From Filosporella fistucella (Eukaryota; Ascomycota; Leotiomycetes; Helotiales), in contig JAQJZZ010000008.1 in assembly GCA_030077755.1 (NCBI GenBank), positions 372,001 to 436,000 of the forward strand: a stretch of 64,000 bases of DNA, given 5' to 3'. Both the position numbers and the translations under genes were made by a program. Positions within the stretch are counted from its first letter, which is position 1. Each line of letters begins with the position of its first letter. The notes under the pieces were generated by a model that saw only the letters and a list, made by a program, of their open reading frames with translations, was not told the origin of the DNA and made no database searches. Positions 23,812 through 35,283 of the stretch are shown here, piece after piece.

Positions 23812-25358
23812 TCAAACATAAGTGTACTCCGCCTCGTAACCCGGAATATAATTTTTCGGACAAGCTACAGACGGTAAATATGCATCTACAGTGATTCCCT
23901 GCATAGCGAAAAAATGCTGGCGAATGGTACTGATTTGCGCATTGGTTTCAGCGGTGTTATTAGGGTTGCCGTATTGCATAGTGAAGCCATCGCTGTGATC
24001 GACGTATTTCTATCTCTTCCGTTAGCATTTGTTATCACTTACAGCAGACTTTGTTATGGAAGGGAATTAGAGAGGGGCATACAGAGCAATCAGGTACATC
24101 ACGGCCAAAAAGACTCCAGAACAAACTCCCTGCTACCACAGGGGAAGACGTATTCTGGCGTGCGAGAATGATATCGAGGAATGGTGCCAAAGCGTCACCT
24201 TTCTTCCCGGGTGCGACAGGTGTCCATGCTATTTCTCCAGCGAGATAGACACGATCAGCTGATTCGACGGCCGCGATATCATTTGTAAGTTTGGTGGTAT
24301 TGAGGGGATAGAAATGGTCCGAGAAGATATCGATTTCTTTGATAGCGAAATGGGTCTGGTTCACGCCGTATGTGCCGTCAATGCAAAGCTTCTTTGGCCC
24401 TGGGATTTGTGAGTTTGATACGAAACAGAGAGATCAGAAGCCGTACCTAGTTGCTTGATGAGCCGACAGATATCACGGGTCCATTCTATTGGACCAGCGT
24501 CCATGTCGCCCCATTTAATCCCGTTCAATTCATTGCCCGTCTCGTACCCAATGATGGTTGGATCAGCGGCGTATGTCAGACCTGTATATGGGTTGACATG
24601 TGTCATTAGGTGCTTGATATAATCCTTAAACGCTTGAATGATTTTTGGATTGGTGTAGAATTGCATTGTATCTGGTGGGAGAGGAGAATCGCTGCCAGAG
24701 ATGTTGTAGCCTGCCCAGCGGAGGAAGTTGAATTTGCCGCCATGATAGTAGTCCTATGTCGACAGGTTAGAGAGGTAATGATTACAACAGAAGTAGAAAT
24801 ACAGACAAAATTATCGATAAGAGGGGCATAAATCCTCAGACCATGTTGTCGTGCTTGAAAAATTGCCCAGTCCATTGGCTCAAATGCTGCATCATTGTAC
24901 ACTCCAAGGCTCGGCATCAAGCTCAATGGATTTCCAACACTCACACCCAAAGTCTGGCTTCGAATGAGTTTTGCTCCCATTGTCACTAGAGTAGTCATGA
25001 CTTCAGTGGTTCTGCCTTTTGTCGGATAGCTTGCTTTCAACGGGGCATAATATGGTTCTCCAGCTGGAGGTGTAACATTCTCATCCAAGCCTAACCAATA
25101 CACATTTGCTCCGCTTGCCGTCCAAGGCTCACCCAGCAACTGCAATGAAGTTCCATCTCGGGTTACATGTTCATTTCGAGCGATGTTCACTTGCATCGGT
25201 TCAAGGAAAGTCTGTAGAATTTGAGGTGTAATCCCACCAACTTGAGGAAACATGGAACTGATCAATGATGCCATCGATTTAGCATTTGTGGATTCCGCTT
25301 TTGGTGCCGCTGTCACCAAAGAAGCCAGAGTGGCAAGTAAGAAAGATTTAGAAGCCAT
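23812..25358 (-). CDS. Secreted endo-beta-1,4-mannanase, GH5
   Basis: Four exons (25358-24807, 24753-24447, 24399-24050, 24009-23812) encode 468 residues. Signal peptide MASKSFLLATLASLVTAAP leads. The GH5_7 mannanase barrel follows: GANVYWLGLDEN, GAKLIRSQTLG, PLIDNFDYYHGGKFNFLRWA, YETGNELNG with acid/base E259, FSDHFYP, and YLAGEIAWT with nucleophile E342. GFTMQYGN follows near the end. Two introns appear to use GTCTGY donors; the third splice site is the least certain, because a stronger nearby donor would break the frame. The enzyme cuts mannans and glucomannans of plant walls outside the cell. No carbohydrate-binding module is seen. Confidence 0.93.
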
Positions 25359-26083
25359 ATTTTTTCTTAGCACATGAAAACGACGACTACCAAAAGAATG
25401 AAGATGTCATGAGAGGAAGTCCATATTTAAAGAATTTACCGCCTTTTACCATACCAAATGAAGTCATGATCCCCCGGATTGATCCATATTTCTTAGCTCA
25501 AGCAACAGGAGTGAATGCACATACCTGCGGAGGGGAAGCCAATTGACCAACCGGTGAACTCGCCGAATTGTGAATAAACATTTGTTCCTGGTAAATATGA
25601 GGGGTCTCTCTATCCCTACCGCTCCAATGGGTCCATTCTTTCGATTCCTTGACAACTTTGACAAGGCAAAATCCATTCTTGAGAGCAAGAAGTCGTTTCG
25701 GGGAGTGGGATTGGGCGGAAGGTGTTATTCCTTACGCGGCTGAACATGAGTGAAATTGGTTGACAGTATACCCTCGGCTTCAATAGAATTTCGGATGGAG
25801 ATCCTCCGCTGCTAGAAACGGTTAGGCGCGGACGTGAGTAGTTCAGTCTTAACAATGAAGAGGCAATGGAATGACACGAATTGGTGAGCAAGGTGTCAAA
25901 ATGTTTCTTGAGTTGGAAAGGCAGCTAGTTGTAGAGAGAATAAGGTCGAGCTGAACATGTTCCAGGTGCAAGCTGGAGTTGTTCAGTATCGGTGATTAGT
26001 CATCCGGATCAACCTTTTCCCAAATCCCGGCGGGGCACTTCATCGAGTCATGAAGCTTCACTTGATTCCCAAGCATCACCAAA
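25359..26083. other. Divergent promoter between mannanase and riboflavin synthase
   Basis: No supported gene. Probably contains both promoters; an AT-rich TTTAAATATGG-like element lies about 65 bases before the mannanase ATG. Confidence 0.5.
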
Positions 26084-26821
26084 ATGTTTACAGGAATTGT
26101 TGAAATAATAGGAGGCAAGTACATTCTCTATATAAAACTCTGAATCTAACGTCTCAAAGTCGTCTCCGAACTCAATTCTCAATCCGAAGATGGCGGCACA
26201 ACTCTTACCATCTCCAATGCGTCCGAAATCCTAGGCGATTGCAATCTCGGTGACAGTATCAGCGTAAATGGCACCTGCCTCACCGTAACAGCCTTCGATA
26301 AATCTACCTTCAAAGTCGGTGTTGCACCAGAGACTTTACGGCGTACAAACCTAGGCTCGTTGAAGAAAGACAGCAAGGTTAATTTAGAGAGAGCTGTATC
26401 GGCCAGTACACGGATGGGCGGACATTTCGTTCAAGGACATGTGGATACCGTCGCTACGATATTAAAGAAAGAGCCTGATGGAAACGCCATTACCTTCAGA
26501 TTCCAGCCTAGAGATAAGGCCGTGCTGCGATATATTGTCGAGAAAGGATATGTAACATTGGACGGAGCCAGCTTGACGATTACAAAAGTGGATGATGAGG
26601 AGGGATGGTGGGAGGTTATGCTGATTGCCTATACACAAGAGAAGGTTGTTACTGCGAGTAAGAAGGCTGGAGAGGAAGTCAACGTAGAGGTTGATCAGAT
26701 TGGGAAGTATGTGGAGAAGGCTGTGGAAGGATACTTTTCCAAGGGGAGCAGTGGCGAACCTGCTATTTTGCAGAAGATGGTGGAGAGAATCCTGGATGCG
26801 AGGTTACAGTCCTCAAAGTAA
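26084..26821 (+). CDS. RIB5: Riboflavin synthase
   Basis: Two exons (26084-26114 and 26160-26821) encode 230 residues, the usual size. The first exon is only 31 nt and encodes MFTGIVEIIG, the invariant start of riboflavin synthase. It ends at GGAG before GCAAGT, so the 45-nt intron must be a GC-AG intron; no GT donor keeps the frame. The two lumazine-binding repeats are clear: GDSISVNGTCLTVTAF and GHFVQGHVDT in the first half, then GYVTLDGASLTITKV in the second. The trimeric enzyme dismutates two 6,7-dimethyl-8-ribityllumazine molecules to riboflavin. Its stop codon is 5 nt from that of the convergent neighbour. Confidence 0.95.
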
Positions 26822-26826
26822 TGAGG

Positions 26827-27982
26827 TCATGATGTCCTGATGACTGATGCTCTCTCAAGGTGCGGTCTACAATGTCTTTGCAATTGTTTCGCTTCATGGA
26901 TGTTTTCCCATTCTAGTACGACAAGCTGTTGATACATCTCGATATCTTTGTCATTGCTTCTTTCTTTCCCATCCCAGAACTCATTCAGCTGCTTGTGTCT
27001 TCCGAGTTGAGGGACTCCTAAGAATGTCAGTTTATCCATAACCTAGCAGTCTAACAAACTCACACCACGAACATCAACTCCGGAATCATTCTTTCCAAGC
27101 GCATTTTTCGTTGCCTGCATCTTAGCCTTCTTCTTCTTCTCTCTCTTCTTCTTAGACTTCGACACCTTCTCAACCGGAGAATCCGGAACCCCAAATACAC
27201 TACCAGCACGACTATGCACTGGACTCACATCCTCCTTCACAACAACATTCTTCTTCCCACCTTGCTTAGCAAAATGATTTTTCACCAGCTCCGCAAGCGA
27301 TTGTCCCTCTTTGCTCAGCATCCAATCGGTCCTACTCAGATTATACGCGGTATCCAACTGCTCAGCCCTATTCTCCAACAAGGCAACAACATTTTCATCT
27401 TCGTCCGAAACTCCATTCTCACGCAGACGCTTGAGCAATTTTTGAGCCTGTCGGAGATGGTTCAAGGGCTGGCAATCGTCGGGTGCGTAGCGGTTGGATT
27501 CAGCTACTTCGGCGATGATGAGTTCGATTGTTGCGCGGTGGTAGACTGAGAGACCTGGAACCTTGAGACGAGCTAGCATTTCTTTGGCTTGGTTGTCTGC
27601 TGCTTCTGTGCCTTGTTTATCTATCAGCCTCATCCTCATTCTCTGGGTGGAAGACTCACCATTCTCGTCTACGCCATAGTTCTTCTTGAATGCATGTTGC
27701 AACATTCTCTTCTCGATCTTGTCAAGAACCTGGTATTGTTAATAGCAAGAAGCCAGCAGGAAGGGAAAAGTTACGTGCCTGTGTGAGCCAACTGGCAAAG
27801 AAGATCACATCACTTTTCGTAGGTCCCCAGATTGTCTCGCATCCATCTGCATCATAGATCGCGATGCTTGGCACTCGAGGGCGCATTGGTGATGCCATGT
27901 TCTCTGACATTGAGGCGTAGATGTTGTTGTTGAGAAGTCCCTCTGTGCTGCCGTAAGAGGGATGGTGATTGTGGGATCTCAT
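26827..27982 (-). CDS. Conserved-looking protein of unknown function
   Basis: Unrecognised. Four exons (27982-27779, 27729-27660, 27605-27066, 27017-26827) give 334 residues in one frame. Exon 1 ends SWLTQ before GCACGT and exon 2 starts VLDKIEKRMLQ; no GT donor fits, so a second GC-AG intron is likely. The N-terminal part has a globular look (PSIAIYDADGCETIWGPTKS), the middle is helical and charged (HLRQAQKLLKRLREN), then a Lys-rich stretch (SKSKKKREKKKKAK) could be a nuclear signal. The last exon has a charged helix (EFWDGKERSNDKDIEMYQQL). Without exon 4 the protein would stop soon after exon 3, but the 48-nt intron has a good CTGAC branch site. Confidence 0.7.
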
Positions 27983-28241
27983 CGTTCAGTTGGACGGTTT
28001 TAAATAATTCTGGTCACATTGAGGCGCCGTCGATGTACTCGATGAAATTCACCTTTCGCGCTTGGCTATTTCTTCGTCTCAGCCTTACCGATACTAGATT
28101 TGGGCTCGGAACATAAGTCACAAAAGGAAATCAAAATGCAAGAGATATATCATACTTAATCCCTTCGTCACCAAATACTGGACCTATTAGAAATTATAAT
28201 CTACAAACTACACTTCACCATCTCCTCCACGAGTTTCCTAT

Positions 28242-29720
28242 CTACGTTCCCTTAATCAACAACTGCTTTTCCTTCTTGAGTTGCTTCACCACTTCAATAT
28301 CGATCTTGAGCGTATTAGCCACAATATCGGGAGGTGTAAGCGCCAGCCATTGGGTCAATGAAATGTCGGCGACACGTTCACTCTTGTATATCTCTATCCA
28401 AACAAGCTTCTCTGTGTCCGAGGTGTTCTCAATGTAATGACCACTGTTATCGGGGAATACAGCAGTGTCACCAGCGCTGAAGTCGAAGGTGCGAGAGTTA
28501 GCGTTGCCGATGAAGACAGTTGCACGAGCATGGCCAGAGTGGAAGTATAGCCATTCTTCGGCATTTGGATGCCAGTGGAGCTCTCTATCTCTGTGTCAGT
28601 TCTTATTTCTTACTGCTTCAGACAAATTGGAAATATACCTCAATGCCTTTGGCTCAAGCGTCACAACGGTAGCAGCGATTGTCTTGGCAATAGGGAAGTT
28701 TCTTGAATCGATGATAGAGAGTGTGCCTCCTCCACCTGGCACGGGAACCGTATGGTTCTGGGATTGATGAAAGACGTATGAGCTGTTTCCGAAGAGCCCT
28801 GCTTCTGCGCCAGTGGGTTGACTGATGGATGATGTACCGTTCAAGATATAAGGATCCGGGGTAGGAACTTTGTCAAATACTGAGGCATTAACACCGAAGT
28901 TCTTGGCGAGGATATCTTTGGGTGTATGGGCAACCCAGTCATCTACCATGAAAGTTGTTCCTACGGCATCAAAGTTACCTGCGGTCTGTTAGATCTGGTT
29001 CTGAAGCCTGAGCAGGATAATCACCATCATCGAAGACAAGGAGATATTCATTCTCATCAGCAAGACCTATTGGTGTCAGTCAGATACAAATTTTAGTTAA
29101 ACTTAAGTGAAAGCTTACCTTGCACTGTATGTGCACTGCCCTTGGGGAAGTACCAAATATCTCCAACTTCCAGTCTATCAACCTGATAATTTCCGTCCTC
29201 GTCGACTGCAGAAACCAAAACCGTTCCTGTATACACGTATCCCCACTCTGCCTACCTATTGTCAACATCGCTCTCTCTCCTTGGCACTATTCAACTTACA
29301 ACTCGATGCCAATGCAACTCCCTCACAGCACCCTTCTTCAGATGCTGTTGCGCAGCCGCAATGTCGTGACTCGCAGGGAGATCCGTCACAACTTGCTCCC
29401 GAGTCCATCCGCCATTGAAGATTTTGGTTTTTGAATCGCTGAACGACCATTTCAGATTGGGAACGGTTCCAGCATCTGTGCTTTGAGCGCCTAGATTATC
29501 TGGATTCTGGAGATCAATTTGGTGATTGGTTCCGCCTTAACTTGTCAGCGTACTTTCTAAGCTGTTCAAAGGAGTTAAGTTTTATACCAGAGAAGGGAGC
29601 TCCTTTCCCTTTACCATCAACTGGCTGGCCATCTGAGAAACCTGTTCGCTTCTCTAACACGCCTGCGGAGGTCAAAAGAGGAAGGATACCCAACAAGAGA
29701 GTCAAGTTGAGGAGATACAT
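28242..29720 (-). CDS. Secreted bicupin oxalate decarboxylase
   Basis: Six exons (29720-29588, 29535-29300, 29251-29119, 29066-29025, 28978-28639, 28584-28242) encode 408 residues. The signal peptide MYLLNLTLLLGILPLLTSA is followed by two cupin domains. Domain 1 has the metal motif H119-x-H121-x3-E125 (RELHWHRVAEWGYVYTG) and GDIWYFPKGSAH. Domain 2 has H298-x-H300-x3-E304 (RELHWHPNAEEWLYFHSG) and GDTAVFPD. Both Mn sites therefore look complete. The enzyme turns oxalate into formate and CO2 outside the cell, which suits an oxalate-producing fungus that must limit acid build-up. A catalytic-loop residue that separates decarboxylase from oxidase was not assigned, so oxidase activity is not excluded. 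Confidence 0.93.
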
Positions 29721-31219
29721 TTTGTAAGCACAATATCTTTTTCGATGCGACTTTCTGGTGAGCAATGAAGGGACCCAATTAAGTACTTCAGGCACAAGCT
29801 CGGTCAGGGGCGGAAGCTTGCAGGAGTATTACGATCGACACTGTCAATACATATGCAAGAAACGCTTGTTATGACGATACCGGTACTTGGTAGCGGATCC
29901 TGAAATGAAATGATCAGCTGGATTGTTCTTTCCGCAGTGATGAGCAGCTAATGAAGTGCCCCTCGCCATTGCAGGCGCAGAACAGCTTGATCTCTCTGAT
30001 CATCTTTACTAAAACTTGCTGCTACAGATATTCACCTGCATGGGGTGGCATTTTTCAAATCCTATATACTTCGTATCTTCATGATCGTCAGGAACTATTG
30101 GTTTTTTTTTCCGCGCGATTATTACTTTCTCATGCTAGTTTTTCATGCACATTCCGTCAGCTTCATCAAATCAAACAAATGCCATAATTTGGCTCTGTAA
30201 ACCGATAATTCCCCCTTTATCAATTCCTCCTTGCTCACCTTCCCCAAAGCACCCCAAAAATGACGTGCTTCACCCGCCGCCCCAAAGCTTACATTCCTTT
30301 GTCGATCTTCTTGGCATCGCCTCCTTGCACCAAAATTACAATTGAACGTCAAAAGAAGCTCTCTTTAGCGCCACTGCCAAGCGAAGGCGTGCTTATATTG
30401 TTTTATAACGACAGAATACCCCCACAGGTTTTGTAGATGTGCAATTATGGGGAAGGTACGGCAGATCTTTGTCATGGATTTTTATAAGTGGATAGGAAGC
30501 AGGGGAAGTTGGGTTAAGCTTATTTTGGTGATGCTTGGGAAGAAGGAGGGGATTGGGAAAGAGCGAAAGGAGAAGAGATGTGGGTGGAAGGTAGATATAT
30601 TGTTTCCTATCGCTTTTCGATTTCGAAATATCTCTGATGGCAACATCTTTGTGTATGACGTCTCTGCGTTGTATTTTTCTCTCTCATTACCTAAAACTTT
30701 TCCAAACCCCATCTCCAGTTTTTCAGCTCGGTCAAATCCCACTGTCCGGTAATTTGATATCAAGCGATCTTCTCTGCATCTGCATCCATGCACACCCTCC
30801 AGTATTTCTTTTGTCGGTACTAGATCTTCGGGAGTCACTCATAAGGTTAATTTGATCTTCAGGGTGTCTGTCGGCAGCCCCAGTATATCTGCCAAGATGG
30901 CCAAAACGGGAAAACTAGTTGAGCCCTGCGTTCACGGTTTCGAAGAGGGATTTCCGTCGAATTCGCCACTCCTCCTCGATCTATGAGAAATCAGTGGTGA
31001 GGCTTGAGTGCGGCGTGTTGCCTTCTCTGACTGACTGAAGCAAAATTAGGCGCTTTGGAATTTTCAGCGTAATTTAAATTTGAAAAGATTACTTCCAAGA
31101 ACAACTTCAAAATTTGTCCTTGAAAGGGCAAACCAACGGCTTACGAATGGGAATATAGATCAATCTCAGAGTCATTGGTGTGTATTGTATTCAAGAAATC
31201 CTTCTTCAGTTCAACACAG
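29721..31219. other. Intergenic, nothing firmly recognised
   Basis: About 1.5 kb upstream of the oxalate decarboxylase. Several frames of 60-118 codons overlap one another on both strands and look like chance. Probably promoter sequence. Confidence 0.45.
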
Positions 31220-31555
31220 TCACACCAACGTGACGAGAAAGTTTTGTTGCAGTTGCCAAGTTTGCCGGAATGTCAATATTCCCCTTTCTGCTCTACATCT
31301 CAAGTCTAAGCCTTGCAAATCCAAGCCATAACCTTCGCCATATGCCGATCTTTGCCTGCTGAATATTCTTCTACCGTGATGTACTTTCTTCATCTCTTTG
31401 CCGATGATCGGAATACGTGAAAGACTAAAATCTCTGAGCTCTTCAAGTCGCCGACCAAGAAAAGCAATATCAGCGTCCAGCAGATCTCTTCCATTATGGA
31501 TAGTTAACTTACCTGGGTCTAGGGATATACTCATGGCGGATTGAAAAGACGACAT
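31220..31555 (-). CDS. Small hypothetical protein
   Basis: Unrecognised 111-residue frame, starting at an ATG. Its middle has a convincing charged, helical character (LGRRLEELRDFSLSRIPII followed by GKEMKKVHH). A good donor (G before GTAAGTTAA) lies after codon 14, so the true gene may be spliced and different from the plain frame. It is divergent from the selenium-binding-type gene, with 202 bases between the starts. No signal peptide or known domain. Confidence 0.3.
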   Translation of the reverse strand: MSSFQSAMSISLDPGKLTIHNGRDLLDADIAFLGRRLEELRDFSLSRIPIIGKEMKKVHHGRRIFSRQRSAYGEGYGLDLQGLDLRCRAERGILTFRQTWQLQQNFLVTLV

Positions 31556-31652
31556 TTTGAAGGGTTGTAAGAGGAGAGACAGATTACATCGTAGTTGAAA
31601 ATATTCGAACTGTGAGAAGAGGAGCTTTGAGTTCAGTGCACAGGAATTGGAC

Positions 31653-31659
31653 TATATAA
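31653..31659 (+). promoter_or_regulatory. TATA box of the secreted selenium-binding-type gene
   Basis: TATATAA stands about 100 bases before the ATG at 31758 with pyrimidine-rich leader sequence in between, a typical strong fungal promoter layout. Confidence 0.5.
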
Positions 31660-31757
31660 GTGCCAGAAATCCCCTCAATTGTTCTTTAATCTGCTCAAAG
31701 ATTCTCACATCTTCTTACCTGAGCAATATTTTCTCACTCATTATTCATCATCCAATC

Positions 31758-33437
31758 ATGACTCGCCACTTTCTAGCTGCTGCTTATGCAGCTGCTCTTG
31801 TTCTCGGTAGTCCAGTACCAGATCCAGACCCTCAGATATCACTGCCACCTCTCATTCCAACCATTCCTGGTGTCACTGAACCATTGATTTCCAATGCTCC
31901 ACCACTTCCGATCTTGCAGATTCCCACTCCACCTCTGAAGTCTCCTCCGTTCACTGGAAGCAACATTAAGCCAAAGAAGATTGGGTACTTCTGGACTGGT
32001 GCTGGAGACAATCAGCATGCCGGTTTGTTGCCTGGTATAATTGTGCATTAGAAAACTACTGATCAGCACAGATTTCTTGGCTACCTACAGTCTTGATGAT
32101 GATACCTTTGGGCAGTTCATCTGGTTGACTGATGTTCCAACCAGTGGCAACTCTCCTCACCATCTTGGCCCGAGTGCTGATGGAAAGACTCTTGTTGGAG
32201 GAGGACTTCTGTCACTTTTGAAGACTCAGGTGAGGGATCTGAAAAGTATTGGATCTATGATATCTAACTTCACGCTAAGGACACTGCTTATTACTTCGAT
32301 GTCTCCAATCCCTATAGACCAAAGTTCAAGAAGAGTAACCGTGCTCTCTTGTCTTCCATCACTGATGAGATTCGGGCCAAGCCAGACGGGTAAGCGAGCC
32401 CTTCTTACTCATCATCATTCACGACCCAATCAATAATAATTCCTTTGCAGTGGTTTCCTGATCACCTATATGGGCTCAGCTGTAGGTACATCTCCAGGTC
32501 GTCTCGTTGAAACTGACAAGGACTTCAACATCATCGCTGAGCATCCCAAGGATGTTGCTGGCCTGACCAACATCCTCGGCGAACAATTCTCTCCTCATGG
32601 ACTCAGTGTCGATTGGGAGAAGAATATCATTCTTACATCTGACTTCGTTGTTCCTGTCACCATCTTGAAGCCTTCTCTGGGTATAGTTCGTGCCAACACT
32701 CTCCGTCTTTGGAACTTGGCTTCTAGGACCATCATCAGCACCATCAACATCCCTGACGTAAGTCAAGTCGAGGATTTCAAGTCATCAAAATCTGATATAC
32801 TAACACAAAACTAGGGAGGTGGAATCCAAGACGTCAAATTCATCCCCGGCAACAAAGAATCAGCTGCCCTCGCCACAGCCGTCCATCTCGGTCAAGTCTG
32901 GATTATCTATCCCTTCCGCACCAACGAGAATGGCAAGCAAGGAGTCGCAGAACTCCTCTACGATCTCGGTCCCACAGCCCGTGACACAGTCGCAATCTAG
33001 TACGATCCCCTCTCCATTCTCAATATCCTGATCTAACACCCTCCAGCTCCGACATAACCCAAGACGGTAAATACGCCTACTTCACCCTCACAACCGCCAA
33101 TCACATCGCCGCGCTCGATATCTCCGATCTAAACAACGTTAAACGTCTTGACGACCCCGCTACCGTGCAACCCACCATCGGCCCTCACTACATCAAAGTG
33201 ACTCCCGACCAGAAACATATCGTCGTCACTGATTACTTTGTGCAGACAGGTGATATCGGACTTATCAATACACCAGCTGATTTCAAGGCCTTGTACATTG
33301 ATATCTTGGATGATGGGAGCTTGAGCTTTAACAGGAGTATTGATTTTACGCGAGAGTTTGCGAATAGAGGGGGAGCGAAACCACATTCGAGTGTGGTGTT
33401 TGATTTGACCGATCCGAATCATCCATATTACTATTAG
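31758..33437 (+). CDS. Secreted selenium-binding / methanethiol-oxidase family protein
   Basis: Six exons (31758-32022, 32072-32229, 32280-32389, 32451-32757, 32815-32999, 33047-33437) encode 471 residues. MTRHFLAAAYAAALVLGSPV is a signal peptide, followed by a Pro-rich linker. The rest matches the SBP56 beta-propeller: DNQHADFLATYSLD, SPHHLGPSADGKTLV, LITYMGSAVGTSPGRLVE, LTNILGEQFSPHGLSVDW, DITQDGKYAYFTL and PHYIKVTPDQKHIVVTDYF. The His-rich propeller sites that bind copper in methanethiol oxidases are present (SPHHL, SPHGL, GPHY). The enzyme oxidises methanethiol to formaldehyde, H2O2 and sulfide. Secretion is unusual for this family, whose best-known members are cytosolic. Family call firm; activity inferred. 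Confidence 0.87.
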
Positions 33438-34253
33438 ATCATTTCGCTGGTGATATATTAGAAGAGTAGTCTTCTGTAGAGGTTCAGATCTTCTTGGTGG
33501 TGGATTTAATTGGTGACTGCTTTGCTGCACTGCAGATGTTTGGGATGTGGAATTGGACCTAGGAGAGAAGGGAGAGAGATATTTATAATTTAACATTTCT
33601 GCGGAATTCTTGAACCATCCAATCTTTGATGTCGTCAATCTCTACTCATTCTTGCCACTTTAACTTCCCGTTCATTAATATTCTTGTCTCAAGAATTCAA
33701 GTTGCTTGTGCTTCGCAACGGGTGACAACCACTTCTCCATAAAATGATCATTTCGCACTCCAAATAACTCATACGTCATTCGAATGTTCAAACTTATCAA
33801 TATCTAGTTGGTTAAGTATACATTAATGCGAAATGTAAAAGTTTCTTGCGTCAAACTGTCGATATGAATCTTCAAGCGAACATATTCAGCCTGTAAACAA
33901 GTGCCGAAGATGTCGCCAAGATCCTTGATTTTGGCTGTCCAGAATCCCAGTGGCAAACAAGAGTAGGTCTTCTATCAATATAAAATAATATGAAATATAG
34001 CGGGGTACTCCCGTCGCTAGTCATTGTGGTCAGGATTTGAATTACCAGAACAGCCATGATGGCAAATGTGGGTAAGGGAGCATCTTAAAAGAACGACCTC
34101 CTTCGGCCCCGATAACATTTAAGGGATAGATCCTGATGATATAATTGTGAATGAAAAGGAGACATATTTTCCTTTTTGTTTCATTAGGTCAGGCTTCTTT
34201 TCAGGAACACAATTGACTTCTCACCATCAATTTTCATCTTCCACAGATTCAAA
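33438..34253. other. Intergenic, nothing recognised
   Basis: AT-rich spacer between two plus-strand genes encoding secreted proteins; only short chance frames. The right part is the promoter of the DUF8021-like gene. Confidence 0.5.
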
Positions 34254-35237
34254 ATGGGTTTCTTATCCCCAAGACTGCTGCTACTGGGAATAGCTGTTTC
34301 CCATACTGTCCTCGCACACCCAGCAATTCCAATTCCAGAATGCGACAAAACTATCCTCCTCGCCGCAGCCGACGCATACATCTCTGCTCAAACCAATGGT
34401 TCACTCGACTCTCTCAACCCCCACCTCTCCGGAAAGTGGACCTATCAAGAAAACAACAAAGACACCGATATCAAAAAGAGTGTTCTCAGTAAAGCTATGA
34501 AAATAGATCATCGAAGAACAAACACCGACCTCACAGCCTGCGCAACCTACACTGAGATCATAATCTCGGACGCCGCGAACCCCTACGTAATCGGCACTCA
34601 AATCCACCATTCGCCTGCCAGCAACAAGATCCTGCTCATAGACACCATAGCATCCACAACCAATTCCTGGCTCTTCGACGCAAAGAAGACTCTCTCTTAC
34701 GTTTTAGAAGAGAAATGGGATCCAATTCCTCTCGCCAAACAAGATAGCAGAGCCGTTATCCAAGCAGCAGGCGATGCATATATGGATATGTGGAATAATG
34801 CTACTGCGCATGAGGCGGTGCCGTGGGGCACGCCGTGTACGAGATTAGAGGGCTCGGCGTATACGGGGAAGGGAAAGCCGGATGATTCGTGTAAACCGGG
34901 GATTCCGTCGAATCATAATCAGAAACCAAATACGAGGAGGAGGTATGTGATTGATGAGGCGATGGGGAGTGTGAGTATTTTTTGTGTGTGGGAACATAGT
35001 AGGTGACACCGTTTTCCTCTGCGTTTTGCTCTCTGTGACATGGTATTTGTGGATGTAAAGGAGAATAAGAGGCTGAAGACGTTACCTTTCTGTCAACTTG
35101 GAGACCTTTAGAAGTATTGGCTGATTGATTTTGTAGTGATGAATGCGGCGGATAGTCATGAATTTCGCTTGGAGGGGGGGAAGCTGAGATACGTACATAC
35201 GATGACGGTGTGCGGTGGACAAACCTGTAAATTGTGA
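34254..35237 (+). CDS. Secreted DUF8021-like protein
   Basis: Two exons (34254-34983, 35137-35237) encode 276 residues. The unspliced frame would end at 35006, but the family C-terminus (DSHEFRLEGGKLRYVHTMTV, with final Cys) reappears after a 153-nt intron with a GTGTGT donor and TTGTAG acceptor in matching phase, so I use the spliced form. A signal peptide (about 20 residues ending VLAHP) leads. Conserved family features are ILLAAADAYISAQTNGSLDSL, YTEIIISDAANPYVIGTQI, GDAYMDMW and RRYVIDEAMGSVSIF. Function is unknown; such proteins are secreted and often sit near metabolic or virulence genes in ascomycetes. Cysteine pairs suggest disulfides. Confidence 0.82.
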
Positions 35238-35283
35238 ATTCAAGGCGTCCAGAATGCGAGTCATGTTTCATTCCAGCATGCTC

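Noticed and set aside
26827..27039. Separate 70-residue gene at the end of the unknown gene
   Set aside because: It has no ATG of its own beyond the intron and joins exon 3 in phase, so it is exon 4.
34254..35006. Single-exon model for the DUF8021-like gene
   Set aside because: The family C-terminus reappears in phase after 35137, so the intron model is better.
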